This document shows positions 32,714-40,755 of a stretch of 64,000 nt of DNA, one piece after another (the first letter of the stretch is position 1; each line of letters begins with the position of its first letter). Source of the DNA: Nocardioides szechwanensis (GTDB lineage: Bacteria > Actinomycetota > Actinomycetes > Propionibacteriales > Nocardioidaceae). Under the pieces are notes generated by a model, which was given only the letters and a program-made list of their open reading frames with translations, did not search any database and had not been told where the DNA came from. The stretch lies in contig NZ_FNIC01000011.1 in NCBI RefSeq assembly GCF_900103935.1, positions 37,725-101,724 on the forward strand. The letters run 5' to 3'. The position numbers were made by a program, and so were the translations under genes.

Positions 32714-35572
32714 ATGCCCTCGAACAAAGCTCGCTACGTGACTGCCTGTCAGCAGCTGCTGACCCTCGGTCTGGTCCTCGCCGCACTCACCCCGGCTGCC
32801 AGCGTCGTCTCCATCGACGTGGTCCACCAGGCGCCGCTCAACACCCCCACCTCGCTCGCGGCCTACGCCCGGGCGACGACCGCGACGTCGGTGCTGCCGG
32901 CCACCGTGGTCGACCCGGTGGTGACCGAGTACGCGCTCACGCCGCCGTCCGGCGCCTCGGGGAAGCTCATCGCCAGCGGCCTGCAGGCGCGGGTCGTCGC
33001 GGGCGGTGCGGGCGCGGGCGGCAGCAAGCTGACCAGCGTGCCCCAGAAGGTGACCGGCTACGGCGCCGTCGGCGTGACCTGGCAGCACGGGCTCGAGCTC
33101 GCGGAGAGCGACATCACGGTGCAGGTCCGCACCGAGACCGACAGCGCGTGGACCTCCTGGATGCCGGTGCAGTACGACGCCGAGCACGGCCCCGACCCCC
33201 GCAGCGACGAGGCCCGGCACGCGCGCCCCGGCACCGACGCCCTGCTGGTCGGGAACGTCGACGGGGTGCAGGTGCGGGTGACCACGCCCAACGGCGCCCC
33301 GCCGCCCGACCTCAAGCTCGCCGTGATCGCTCCGGGCGAGCCGGCCACGACCAAGGTCGAGGCCCCCGAGATCAACACCCGTGAGCTCGACGAGGCCGCC
33401 GGCGACGGGCCGGTCGAGGAGCCCCCGGTCGAGGACCCCGCCACCGACCCGGCCACCGACCCCGCGATCGACCTCCAGGCCGCGACGTACACCCCCAAGC
33501 CGGTGATCTACTCCCGTGCCCAGTGGGGCGCCGACGAGAAGATGCGCGACAAGAGCTCGCTGCACTACTTCGAGGTGCACGCCGGGTTCGTGCACCACAC
33601 GGTCAACGCCAACGACTACACCGAGGCCGAGGTGCCGGGTCTGCTGCGCAGCATCTACGCCTACCACACCAAGTCCCGCGGCTGGAGCGACATCGGCTAC
33701 AACTACCTCGTCGACCGGTTCGGCCGGATCTGGGAGGGCCGCTACGGAGGCGTCGACCGCCCCGTCGTGGGCGCGCACACGCTGGGCTACAACGACTACG
33801 CGTTCGCGATGTCGGCGATCGGCAACTTCGACATCAAGAAGCCGCCGGCCGCGATGGTCCAGGCGTACGGCGCCCTGTTCGCCTGGAAGCTCTCGCTGCA
33901 CGGTGTCGACGCGTCGTCGCCGAGCCAGCTGGTGGGCAGCAAGGCGTTCCCGGCCGTCAACGGCCACCGGGACGCGGCCTCCACGGCCTGCCCCGGCAAG
34001 TACCTCTACGCCAAGATCGCGCGGATCCGGCAGCTCGCCGCCGCCGCCCAGCGCGGCTGGGCCGGTCGCGAGCTCGAGTCCGACCTCGCCTCGACCGCGC
34101 ATCCCGACCTGATCGTGCGCAACGCCACGGACAAGATGGGCTACATCATCCCGACCGGCGGCCTGACCGCCTTCGCGCCGGGCAAGAGCGTGGCCACCGG
34201 CTTCGCCGGGGTCGACACGGTGGTCGCCTCACCCGACCTGACCGGCGACGCCAAGGGCGACCTCCTGGTGCGCGCCAAGAGCGGCGAGGCCGGCGTGATG
34301 CCGGGCGCCGGCGACGGCACCTTCGGCGACCCCGTCAAGAAGAGCGACCTGTTCGCCGGCTACGAGCTGATCACGGCCGTGGGCGACCTCGATGACGACG
34401 GCAACAACGACGTCGTGGCGCGAGCCGGCGGGACCGGACGTCTCGACGTCTTCCTCGGCGGCGGCTCAGGTGGCTTCGTGCGCCAGGAGCTGGGCCAGGG
34501 CTGGGGCGGCTACAACCGCCTCGTCGGCGCTGCGGACCTCACCGGCGACGGCGAGCCCGACCTGATCGCCCGGGAGACCGGCGGCAAGGTGTGGCTGCAC
34601 GCCGGCGGCGCCGGCGCCAGCCTCAAGACCCGCACGCAGGTCGCCGGGGCCTGGAAGCAGTTCGACACCATCACCGGCTTCGGGGACTTCAACTCCGACC
34701 GGGTGCCCGACCTCTACGTCCGACGTACCTCCGACCAGATGGGCTTCGTCCTGCCGGGCCGCGGTGGCGGCACGTTCGGCCACCCGCTGGGCCCGATCGT
34801 GCGCACCAAGGACACCTACGGCATCACCGCCGCGCCGCTCGTGGGCGGCGGCGGGGCCGACCTCGTGGCCCGCCGCGGCGACGCGATCCTGGTCCTCCAG
34901 AACACCAACGGCTTCGACACCGGCCGCCCGATCGCGACCGGGGTCAACCTGTCCACGGTCAACCGGGTACTCAACGCCGGTGACTGGAACCGCGACGGCT
35001 TCGGCGACATCATCACCCGCGAGACGGCGACCGGGACCCTGCACCTGCGGCTCGGCAACGGCAAGGGCGCCTTCGCCGCACCGAAGGCGATCGCCAGCGG
35101 GTTCTCCAAGGTGCAGCTCCTCGCGGCCGTGGGCGACATGACCGGTGACGGGTGGCCGGACCTGATGGGCCAGCCGGCCGGCTCCGACATGCGGATCTAC
35201 CCGGGCCGGGGCGTCGACGGCCTCCGCAGCGGCTACGTGGCCGCGGGCCGGGTCACGGCGTCGCGCCAGATTCCGATCGGCCGCTACAACACCGACGGAG
35301 CCCCCGACCTGCTGTTCCGCAACGGCTCCCAGCTGCTGCTCTACCCCGGCAACGGCCCGGGCGGGCTGACCGGCTCCAAGACGCTGTCGCTCAACCTGAC
35401 GCCGTACGACTGGGTGATCGGGATCAGCGACATCGGCCTGGTGGGCCACGCCGACCTGATCGTGCGCGACAAGGCCAGTGGCTACCTCTACCTCGTGCCG
35501 ACCACCCCGACCGGGTTCGGCAAGCGCCGCTTCATCGGAGACGGAATGGGAGCCTACGACCTGGCGGGATAA
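32714..35572 (+). CDS. secreted N-acetylmuramoyl-L-alanine amidase with FG-GAP/VCBS-type repeats
   Basis: Protein of 952 residues. Signal peptide with hydrophobic core LLTLGLVLAALTPAAS; an acidic Pro-rich linker near 235-265; zinc amidase domain with RAQWGADEKMRDK, FVHHTVNANDY, YNYLVDRFGRIWEGRYGG, NGHRDAASTACPG; then about nine to ten repeats such as DLTGDGEPDLIAR, DFNSDRVPDLYVR and DWNRDGFGDIITR, which form calcium-binding beta-propeller blades. The propeller may bind wall polysaccharide. ATG at 32714 is used because GGAGC precedes it and it gives a clean signal peptide; the earlier GTG lacks support. Paralogous to the amidase upstream. Confidence 0.92.
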   Translation: MPSNKARYVTACQQLLTLGLVLAALTPAASVVSIDVVHQAPLNTPTSLAAYARATTATSVLPATVVDPVVTEYALTPPSGASGKLIASGLQARVVAGGAGAGGSKLTSVPQKVTGYGAVGVTWQHGLELAESDITVQVRTETDSAWTSWMPVQYDAEHGPDPRSDEARHARPGTDALLVGNVDGVQVRVTTPNGAPPPDLKLAVIAPGEPATTKVEAPEINTRELDEAAGDGPVEEPPVEDPATDPATDPAIDLQAATYTPKPVIYSRAQWGADEKMRDKSSLHYFEVHAGFVHHTVNANDYTEAEVPGLLRSIYAYHTKSRGWSDIGYNYLVDRFGRIWEGRYGGVDRPVVGAHTLGYNDYAFAMSAIGNFDIKKPPAAMVQAYGALFAWKLSLHGVDASSPSQLVGSKAFPAVNGHRDAASTACPGKYLYAKIARIRQLAAAAQRGWAGRELESDLASTAHPDLIVRNATDKMGYIIPTGGLTAFAPGKSVATGFAGVDTVVASPDLTGDAKGDLLVRAKSGEAGVMPGAGDGTFGDPVKKSDLFAGYELITAVGDLDDDGNNDVVARAGGTGRLDVFLGGGSGGFVRQELGQGWGGYNRLVGAADLTGDGEPDLIARETGGKVWLHAGGAGASLKTRTQVAGAWKQFDTITGFGDFNSDRVPDLYVRRTSDQMGFVLPGRGGGTFGHPLGPIVRTKDTYGITAAPLVGGGGADLVARRGDAILVLQNTNGFDTGRPIATGVNLSTVNRVLNAGDWNRDGFGDIITRETATGTLHLRLGNGKGAFAAPKAIASGFSKVQLLAAVGDMTGDGWPDLMGQPAGSDMRIYPGRGVDGLRSGYVAAGRVTASRQIPIGRYNTDGAPDLLFRNGSQLLLYPGNGPGGLTGSKTLSLNLTPYDWVIGISDIGLVGHADLIVRDKASGYLYLVPTTPTGFGKRRFIGDGMGAYDLAG

Positions 35573-35587
35573 CAGACGTCCTGGAGC

Positions 35588-36310
35588 TCAGGCAGGGAAG
35601 CGAGCGGTCGCGCGCTCGGTGGCGTACGTCGCCTCGAGACGCTCCCGTTCGGCGTGGGTGACCAGGATCAGCGAGCCGCTCTTCTCGAGCGGTTGCGCGA
35701 AGGTGGCGATCCCCGGTGGGGAAGCCGGGTTCGCCACCGACAGGAGGCGGCCGCCGCTCGGGACGAGAGTCCCAGCGGCGGCCGCGCTCCACAGCTCCTG
35801 CTGGCTCACCGCGACCCCGCCGAACGCGGTGGCGACGTCGTCGGGCGTGGTGGGGTCCCAGGGGATGAACGAGTCGGGCTGCGACCAGATCTCGACGCCC
35901 ACGTCGTGCACTCCGGGCGGCACCGGCTCGGCGAACCGGACGCCCATCGGCAGCAGCGAGCAGGCGAGGACCGGGAGGTCGTCGGCCCGGGCCGCCCACC
36001 GGTGCAGCTCGTCCGGCCCGCAGACCACGACGTCGGGGTCGTCGGCGTCGGTGACGGCGAGGCCGGCGGTCCAGGCAGCCCCGAGGAACACCGGGCCCAG
36101 CCAGTGCGCCGGCAGGTCCAGCCGCAGGGTGTCGCCACGCTCGAGGTCGAGCTCCTCGACGAGCAGGGAGGCGGCCTTCGCCACCCAGTTGGCGTACGTC
36201 GTGACGGAGAGCTCGACGCGCTCGCCGGTCGCGTCGTCGTAGAACGTCACCAGCGGCTGGCCGGGGTCGTCCCGGAGGCGGGCGGACAGGACGGCTGCGA
36301 AGGTGGTCAC
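35588..36310 (-). CDS. TIGR03089 family protein
   Basis: Actinobacterial family of unknown function, 240 residues. The sequence resembles the N-terminal part of adenylate-forming enzymes (VTFYDDATGERVELSVTTYANWVAKAASLLVEEL, LRLDLPAHWLGPVFLGAAWTAGLAV, VSQQELW) but has no ATP-binding SSGTTG-type loop or catalytic Lys domain, so it is not a working ligase. GTG at 36310. Divergent from manC, convergent with the amidase. Members are typically found near LCP genes, as here. Confidence 0.85.
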   Translation of the reverse strand: MTTFAAVLSARLRDDPGQPLVTFYDDATGERVELSVTTYANWVAKAASLLVEELDLERGDTLRLDLPAHWLGPVFLGAAWTAGLAVTDADDPDVVVCGPDELHRWAARADDLPVLACSLLPMGVRFAEPVPPGVHDVGVEIWSQPDSFIPWDPTTPDDVATAFGGVAVSQQELWSAAAAGTLVPSGGRLLSVANPASPPGIATFAQPLEKSGSLILVTHAERERLEATYATERATARFPA

Positions 36311-36348
36311 ATCGCCAGTGTTCCCGAGTGGGGTTCGCCTTCCGGCCC

Positions 36349-36360
36349 TAGGCTCCGTGC
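36349..36360 (+). promoter_or_regulatory. leaderless-type -10 element of manC
   Basis: TAGGCT (36349-36354) is 6 nt before the ATG at 36361. Confidence 0.55.
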
Positions 36361-37440
36361 ATGACTGCCATCGAGCACTTCTGGGCGGTGATCCCGGCCG
36401 GTGGCGCGGGCACCCGCCTGTGGCCCCTGTCCCGCTCCGCGTCGCCGAAGTTCCTGCGCGACCTCACCGGCGGCGGTCGCTCCCTGCTCCAGGGCACCTA
36501 CGACCGGCTGGCTCCGCTGGTCGAGGACCGGGTCGTGGTCGTTACCGGCCGCGCGCACCGCGACGCGGTGGCCGCGCAGCTTCCCGAGCTCGGTGCGGAG
36601 TCGATCCTGGTCGAGCCGTCGGCCCGCGACTCGATGGCCGCGATCGGACTGGCCGCCGCGCTGCTCGAACGGGCCGACCCCGACGGCGTGATGGGCTCCT
36701 TCGCCGCCGACCACGTCATCTCCGACGAGGGCGCCTTCGGCGAGTGCGTGCGTACGGCGGTCGAGGTCGCCCGCGACGGGTGGCTGGTGACCCTGGGCAT
36801 CGAGCCGACGTTCCCCTCGTCCGCCTTCGGCTACGTCCACCTCGGCGAGCCCCTGGACGGCCACGCGGGTGTCTGCGCGGTGCGGGAGTTCGTGGAGAAG
36901 CCGTCGGTCTCGGTGGCTCAGGAGTACCTCGCCACGGGACGCTTCCGCTGGAACGCCGGGATGTTCGTGGTCCGGCCGACGGTGCTGCTGGACCTGCTGG
37001 CCGAGGTCGACCCCGACTTCGCGGCGGGCCTGCGCGAGATCGCCGCCGACGGCGGCCGGCTCGAGGCGCTGTGGCCCACGCTGCCCAAGATCGCCCTCGA
37101 CCACGCGGTGGCCGAGCCGGCGGCCGCCGCCGGCCGGGTCGTGACCGTGCCGGCGTCGTTCGGCTGGGACGACATCGGCGACTTCGACTCGCTGGCCACC
37201 CTTCTCGAGAGCGACGAGACCACCGAGACCACCGTCCTCGGAGACTCCTCCCTGGTCCATGCGCTCCAGTCGACCGGCCTGGTCGTCCCCGCCGGCGACC
37301 GCCTGGTCGCCCTGATCGGCCTCGACGACGTGGTCGTCGTCGATACCCCCGACGTACTGCTCGTGACCAGCCGGGCCCGGGCCCAGGACGTCAAGCACAT
37401 CGTGGCCGCGCTGCGGGAGAGCCGCGTCGAGCTGACCTGA
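36361..37440 (+). CDS. manC: mannose-1-phosphate guanylyltransferase
   Basis: Makes GDP-mannose from mannose-1-phosphate and GTP; 359 residues. Signature IPAGGAGTRLWPLSRSASPKFL at the N-terminus, then PSARDSMAAIGLAA, DHVI for metal/nucleotide, FVEKPS, WNAGMFV and FGWDDIGD. No isomerase domain is fused at the C-terminus. Partner of the phosphomannomutase at 45921; the product feeds mannosylated envelope lipids and polymers. Convergent with the DUF3105 gene, separated by 40 nt. Confidence 0.95.
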   Translation: MTAIEHFWAVIPAGGAGTRLWPLSRSASPKFLRDLTGGGRSLLQGTYDRLAPLVEDRVVVVTGRAHRDAVAAQLPELGAESILVEPSARDSMAAIGLAAALLERADPDGVMGSFAADHVISDEGAFGECVRTAVEVARDGWLVTLGIEPTFPSSAFGYVHLGEPLDGHAGVCAVREFVEKPSVSVAQEYLATGRFRWNAGMFVVRPTVLLDLLAEVDPDFAAGLREIAADGGRLEALWPTLPKIALDHAVAEPAAAAGRVVTVPASFGWDDIGDFDSLATLLESDETTETTVLGDSSLVHALQSTGLVVPAGDRLVALIGLDDVVVVDTPDVLLVTSRARAQDVKHIVAALRESRVELT

Positions 37441-37480
37441 CGCTGTCCGGGCGCGTGAGGACCTGCGCGACGGGCCGCGA

Positions 37481-38236
37481 CTACATCGCGTCGGGCTCGG
37501 GGGAGTCCAGGTAGGGGTAGTCGATCATGAACTCCTCGAGCGCCTCGCCGCTGAACTCGGAGCAGTACTGCCAGACACCCTCGGCCTTCTCGGGGTCGGT
37601 CTCGCCCTCGCCGCCGGCCGACCAGTGGGTGTAGGCGATGTGCTGACCGTCGGGGAACTCGGCGCCGTCGGCGTCGTCGGAGGTCCACGGTGCCGCGATG
37701 AACTTGTAGCGGTAGTTGTCGGTTCCGGGGAACTTCTTGGCCACGGCCTGGAGCTCGGTGACGGCGTCCTCGTCGTCGGCGATGGTCTCGTCGTACCAGA
37801 CGATCGTGTAGCCGTGCTCGAGGTTGTGGACCAGCGACTCGAGCTCGGGGCGCTCGTCGGCGAAGTAGAACTTGTCGTCCATCGGCGCCGGGGCGACGTT
37901 GAGCTCGTTCCAGTGGGGACCGAAGGCGGGCGGCGCGTCGTCGTAGACGACCGGGGTGCCGGTGGGGATGTGGTCGTTGGAGCCCTCAGCGGGCTTGGTC
38001 TCGACCTTGCCGCAGGCCGACGCCGGGGCGCCGATGCTCTCCAGGTCGAGGTCCTCGAAGCCGCGCAGGTCGATCCAGTTCATCACGGGCCGGTAGGCGG
38101 CGGCGCCGACGATGAGCAGCGCGACCACCACGCAGACGCCGACGATCATGTAGCCGCGGCGCTTGTCGGCGCCCTTCTGCTTCTTGCGGATGTCGTCGAT
38201 GACCTTCTGGCGGTCGGACTTGGCTTGCTTGGCCAC
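37481..38236 (-). CDS. DUF3105 membrane-anchored protein
   Basis: Protein of 251 residues. Basic N-terminus (KSDRQKVIDDIRKKQKGADKRR), one transmembrane helix YMIVGVCVVVALLIVGAA, then an extracellular DUF3105 domain with VHNLEHGYTIVWY, the family hallmark, and a Cys in EGVWQYCSEF. Function unknown. GTG at 38236. It lies just before the F420 genes on the same strand (41 nt from the cofE stop) and may be co-transcribed. Confidence 0.88.
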   Translation of the reverse strand: MAKQAKSDRQKVIDDIRKKQKGADKRRGYMIVGVCVVVALLIVGAAAYRPVMNWIDLRGFEDLDLESIGAPASACGKVETKPAEGSNDHIPTGTPVVYDDAPPAFGPHWNELNVAPAPMDDKFYFADERPELESLVHNLEHGYTIVWYDETIADDEDAVTELQAVAKKFPGTDNYRYKFIAAPWTSDDADGAEFPDGQHIAYTHWSAGGEGETDPEKAEGVWQYCSEFSGEALEEFMIDYPYLDSPEPDAM

Positions 38237-38277
38237 GGTTAGGAGTACCTCGGTTCGGGGTGCGGGTCGCGGAGAGT

Positions 38278-39243
38278 CTACGGAGTGGCCGGTCGCAGCC
38301 GCAGGCGGTCGGTCGCGGCGGACGCGTCGAGCACCCAGCCGTGGGCGAAGGCGAGCACCGCCAGGACCTCCGCGGAGGGCCCCGCGGTCACCACCACCCC
38401 GCCGTCGTACGGCGTGCCCTCGGCGCCGGCGGCGCGCAGGGCGGCCAGCATCTCGTCGTCGGGAGCGGGGCTGCCGAACACCCGTCGGTCGGCCGGGTCG
38501 CCGGCCACGGCGCGCAGGACGGCCTCGCGGGCACCGAAGCCGAACAGGTCGGCCCCCTCGGGCCGCACCAGTGCGCGCGCACCCGGACCGTCATCGTCCG
38601 GGGCCAGCACGAGGTCGGAGCGGCCGCGGACCACGGCGACGGGACGGCCGCCGAGCTTGCCCTGCGCCAGCTCGGCGAGGCCGGCGATCTCGTCGGCCAC
38701 GGCGGGCGCGGTCACCGCGAGCTCGTTGCCGTGGTCGTCGACCCGGCCGGCGTAGTCCTCGGCCACGAGCAGCCCGGCCGCGCCGATCGCGATGTCGGTC
38801 TGGCCCTCGCGCCAGGCCCGGCCGGCGGTGTCGGTGACGACGACGCCGACGTTGCGGCCGGTGAGCCGGCGCAGGCCTTCGCGCAGGCCGCGTGCCGACG
38901 CGTCGGGGTCGCGGGGGAGTAGGACCACGGAGCCCTGCTCGACGTTGGACGCGTCGATGCCCGCGGCGGCGAGGACCAGTCCGTGGTGGGTGCGCACGAT
39001 GGTGGTCGGCCCGCGGCGCGCGACCACCCGGTCCGTCTCGCCGGCGAGCGCCTCGTCCCGGGTGCCCTGGACGACGCGGCCCTCGGACTTGCTGACGACC
39101 TTGCTGGTGACGACCACGACGTCCCCGTCGGCCAGGCCTTCGGCCAGGCCCTCCAGCGCGCCGGCGACCAGGGCCGCGAGGTCGTCGCCGGGGCGCACCT
39201 CCGGCAGCCCGTCCGGCGCGGTGACGGAGACGGTGCCGGTCAT
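38278..39243 (-). CDS. cofE: coenzyme F420-0:L-glutamate ligase (CofE/FbiB N-terminal type)
   Basis: Adds gamma-linked glutamates to F420-0. 321 residues. CofE motifs: VVVTSKVVSKSEGRVV, IDASNVEQGSVVLLPRDP, and VVVTDTAGRAWREGQTDIAIGAAGL (metal and GTP site). After about 240 residues the protein ends in an 80-residue segment, not the 200-residue FMN/nitroreductase domain of mycobacterial FbiB, so the step that reduces dehydro-F420-0 must be elsewhere. ATG at 39243 overlaps the cofD stop (ATGA), meaning translational coupling. Confidence 0.9.
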   Translation of the reverse strand: MTGTVSVTAPDGLPEVRPGDDLAALVAGALEGLAEGLADGDVVVVTSKVVSKSEGRVVQGTRDEALAGETDRVVARRGPTTIVRTHHGLVLAAAGIDASNVEQGSVVLLPRDPDASARGLREGLRRLTGRNVGVVVTDTAGRAWREGQTDIAIGAAGLLVAEDYAGRVDDHGNELAVTAPAVADEIAGLAELAQGKLGGRPVAVVRGRSDLVLAPDDDGPGARALVRPEGADLFGFGAREAVLRAVAGDPADRRVFGSPAPDDEMLAALRAAGAEGTPYDGGVVVTAGPSAEVLAVLAFAHGWVLDASAATDRLRLRPATP

Positions 39244-40253
39244 CGCACGAGCTCGATGGCGGCTGCGGCCATCGCGGCGGTGGCGTCGTGGTCGCTCATC
39301 ATCAGGGGCACGGCGCGGCACGCGAGGCCGCTCTCGGTCACCCGGGCGACCTGGTCGGCGTCACGCTCGTCGACCAGCCAGCCGTCGAGGATGCCGCCGT
39401 CGGAGCGGGAGCCGTAGTGGAGGCCGACGCCGGCGGCGCTGACCTCGACGCCGATGGCGGTCAGCAGCTGCTCGGCCATGCCACGCACGTGGGTGCCGCC
39501 GACGATGGGGGACAGGCCGACGACGGGCGCCTTCGTGGCGACCAGCGCCTCGCGTACCCGGGGGACACCGACGATGGTGCCGACGGAGACCACCGGGTTG
39601 GACGGCGGCAGCAGGATCAGGTCGGCGTCGGTGATCGCGTCGATCACGCCGGGGCCGGGAGTGGCGTCGTCGAGCCCCACGAACAGCACGGCCTCGGCCG
39701 GGACCGAGGCCCGCAGCTTGATCCAGTACTCCTGGAAGTGCACGACCCGGCGCCCGCTCGGCGTCTCGGGGTCGGCGATCGCGATGTGGGTCTCGACGCG
39801 GTCGTCGGTCATCGGGAGCAGGGTCACACCCTGCCCGAAGACAGGGGCGAGCCAGCGGCGGCAGAGCGCCTCGGTGACCGCGGAGAGCGGGTAGCCGGCG
39901 TCGAGCATCTGGGTGCGCACCAGGTGCGTCGCGACGTCGCGGTCGCCGAGGCCGAACCAGGTCGGCTCGACGCCGTACTCGGCCAGCTCGGTCTTGACGC
40001 TCCACGTCTCCTCGCGCCGGCCCCAGCCGCGCTCGAGGTCGATGCCGTCGCCCAGCGTGTACATCACGGTGTCCAGGTCGGGGCACACCTTGAGGCCGTG
40101 CACCCAGATGTCGTCGGCGGTGTTGGCGACCACCGTCACCTGGGCGTCGGAGGCGACGCCGGGTAGCGTTCCGGCGGCGATGCCGTGCATGAGGCCCTGC
40201 AGGAACCGGGCTCCGCCCATGCCGCCGGACAGGACCGTGATCTGCTGCACCAT
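39240..40253 (-). CDS. cofD: F420 2-phospho-L-lactate/PEP transferase (CofD/FbiA)
   Basis: Joins phosphoenolpyruvyl- or lactyl-diphosphoguanosine to Fo to make (dehydro-)F420-0. 337 residues. Begins ITVLSGGMGGARFLQGL, then VVANTADDIWVHGLKVCPDLDTVMYTLGDGID, the loop that binds Fo, GDRDVATHLVRTQML, and LLPPSNPVVSVGTI. All family motifs are present. ATG at 40253. Divergent from whiB2 with 165 nt between, as in mycobacteria (fbiA and whiB2). Confidence 0.93.
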   Translation of the reverse strand: MVQQITVLSGGMGGARFLQGLMHGIAAGTLPGVASDAQVTVVANTADDIWVHGLKVCPDLDTVMYTLGDGIDLERGWGRREETWSVKTELAEYGVEPTWFGLGDRDVATHLVRTQMLDAGYPLSAVTEALCRRWLAPVFGQGVTLLPMTDDRVETHIAIADPETPSGRRVVHFQEYWIKLRASVPAEAVLFVGLDDATPGPGVIDAITDADLILLPPSNPVVSVGTIVGVPRVREALVATKAPVVGLSPIVGGTHVRGMAEQLLTAIGVEVSAAGVGLHYGSRSDGGILDGWLVDERDADQVARVTESGLACRAVPLMMSDHDATAAMAAAAIELVR

Positions 40254-40341
40254 GGCGGATACCTTGCCGCACGGCTGCGGTTCCGTGTCGACGCGGGGCA
40301 GAACTGTTGCCTCCCGGACGGCCCCCTTAGCAGATCGGGGC

Positions 40342-40371
40342 TTGACTTCCGGTGTACGACAGGCATGTAAT
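40342..40371 (+). promoter_or_regulatory. promoter of the whiB gene
   Basis: TTGACT (40342-40347), an 18-nt spacer and TGTAAT (40366-40371) form a near-consensus housekeeping promoter. It leaves a leader of about 40 nt before GTG 40419, with GAAAGG as a possible ribosome site. Confidence 0.65.
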
Positions 40372-40418
40372 TCCCACAGTGTTGTTCGGGGTGTTGCTGG
40401 GTCGAAAGGGTGTAAACC

Positions 40419-40673
40419 GTGAGAGAACTGTTTCTTCTCGAACCGGATGCCGAGGATGCGGGTTGGCAAGACCGCGCGCTGTGCGCGCAGACCGATCCTG
40501 AGGCGTTCTTCCCCGAGAAGGGTGGGTCGACGAGAGAGGCCAAGAAGGTCTGTCTCACCTGTGAGGTCCGAGACGACTGTCTCGAGGCCGCGTTGTTCAA
40601 TGACGAGCGTTTCGGCATCTGGGGTGGTCTCTCCGAGAGGGAGCGCCGCAAGCTGAAGAAGCGCGCAGTCTGA
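40419..40673 (+). CDS. whiB2: WhiB-family iron-sulfur transcription regulator (WhiB2/WhmD type)
   Basis: Regulator of 84 residues. Four cysteines (about 22, 45, 48, 54) in LCAQTDPEAFFPEKGG, KKVCLTCEVRDDCLEAAL ligate a [4Fe-4S] cluster; GIWGGLSERERRKLKKR gives the G[VI]WGG turn and the basic DNA-binding tail. Cluster loss or nitrosylation alters DNA binding. The context, next to cofD/cofE and upstream of envelope genes, matches mycobacterial whiB2, which controls septation. A strong terminator follows the stop. Confidence 0.92.
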   Translation: MRELFLLEPDAEDAGWQDRALCAQTDPEAFFPEKGGSTREAKKVCLTCEVRDDCLEAALFNDERFGIWGGLSERERRKLKKRAV

Positions 40674-40678
40674 CGCAC

Positions 40679-40720
40679 GAAGGATCACCCCGGCCCCCGT
40701 GGCCGGGGTTCCTTCATTTT
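40679..40720 (+). terminator. intrinsic terminator of whiB2
   Basis: Two-part stem: GAAGGA (40679-40684) with TCCTTC (40710-40715) and inner CCCCGGCC (40688-40695) with GGCCGGGG (40701-40708), loop CCCGT, followed by ATTTT. The clearest Rho-independent terminator in the window. Confidence 0.9.
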
Positions 40721-40741
40721 CGCCCCTTCTGAGGGCGCGGC

Positions 40742-40755
40742 TAGTGTGGCCGACC
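40742..40755 (+). promoter_or_regulatory. leaderless-type -10 element of the GT2 membrane gene
   Basis: TAGTGT (40742-40747) is 8 nt before the GTG at 40756. Confidence 0.45.

Noticed and set aside
29659..32727. A 1022-codon antisense open frame across wzt and the first amidase
   Set aside because: Two well-supported genes with complete motifs occupy the plus strand; the antisense translation is low-complexity.
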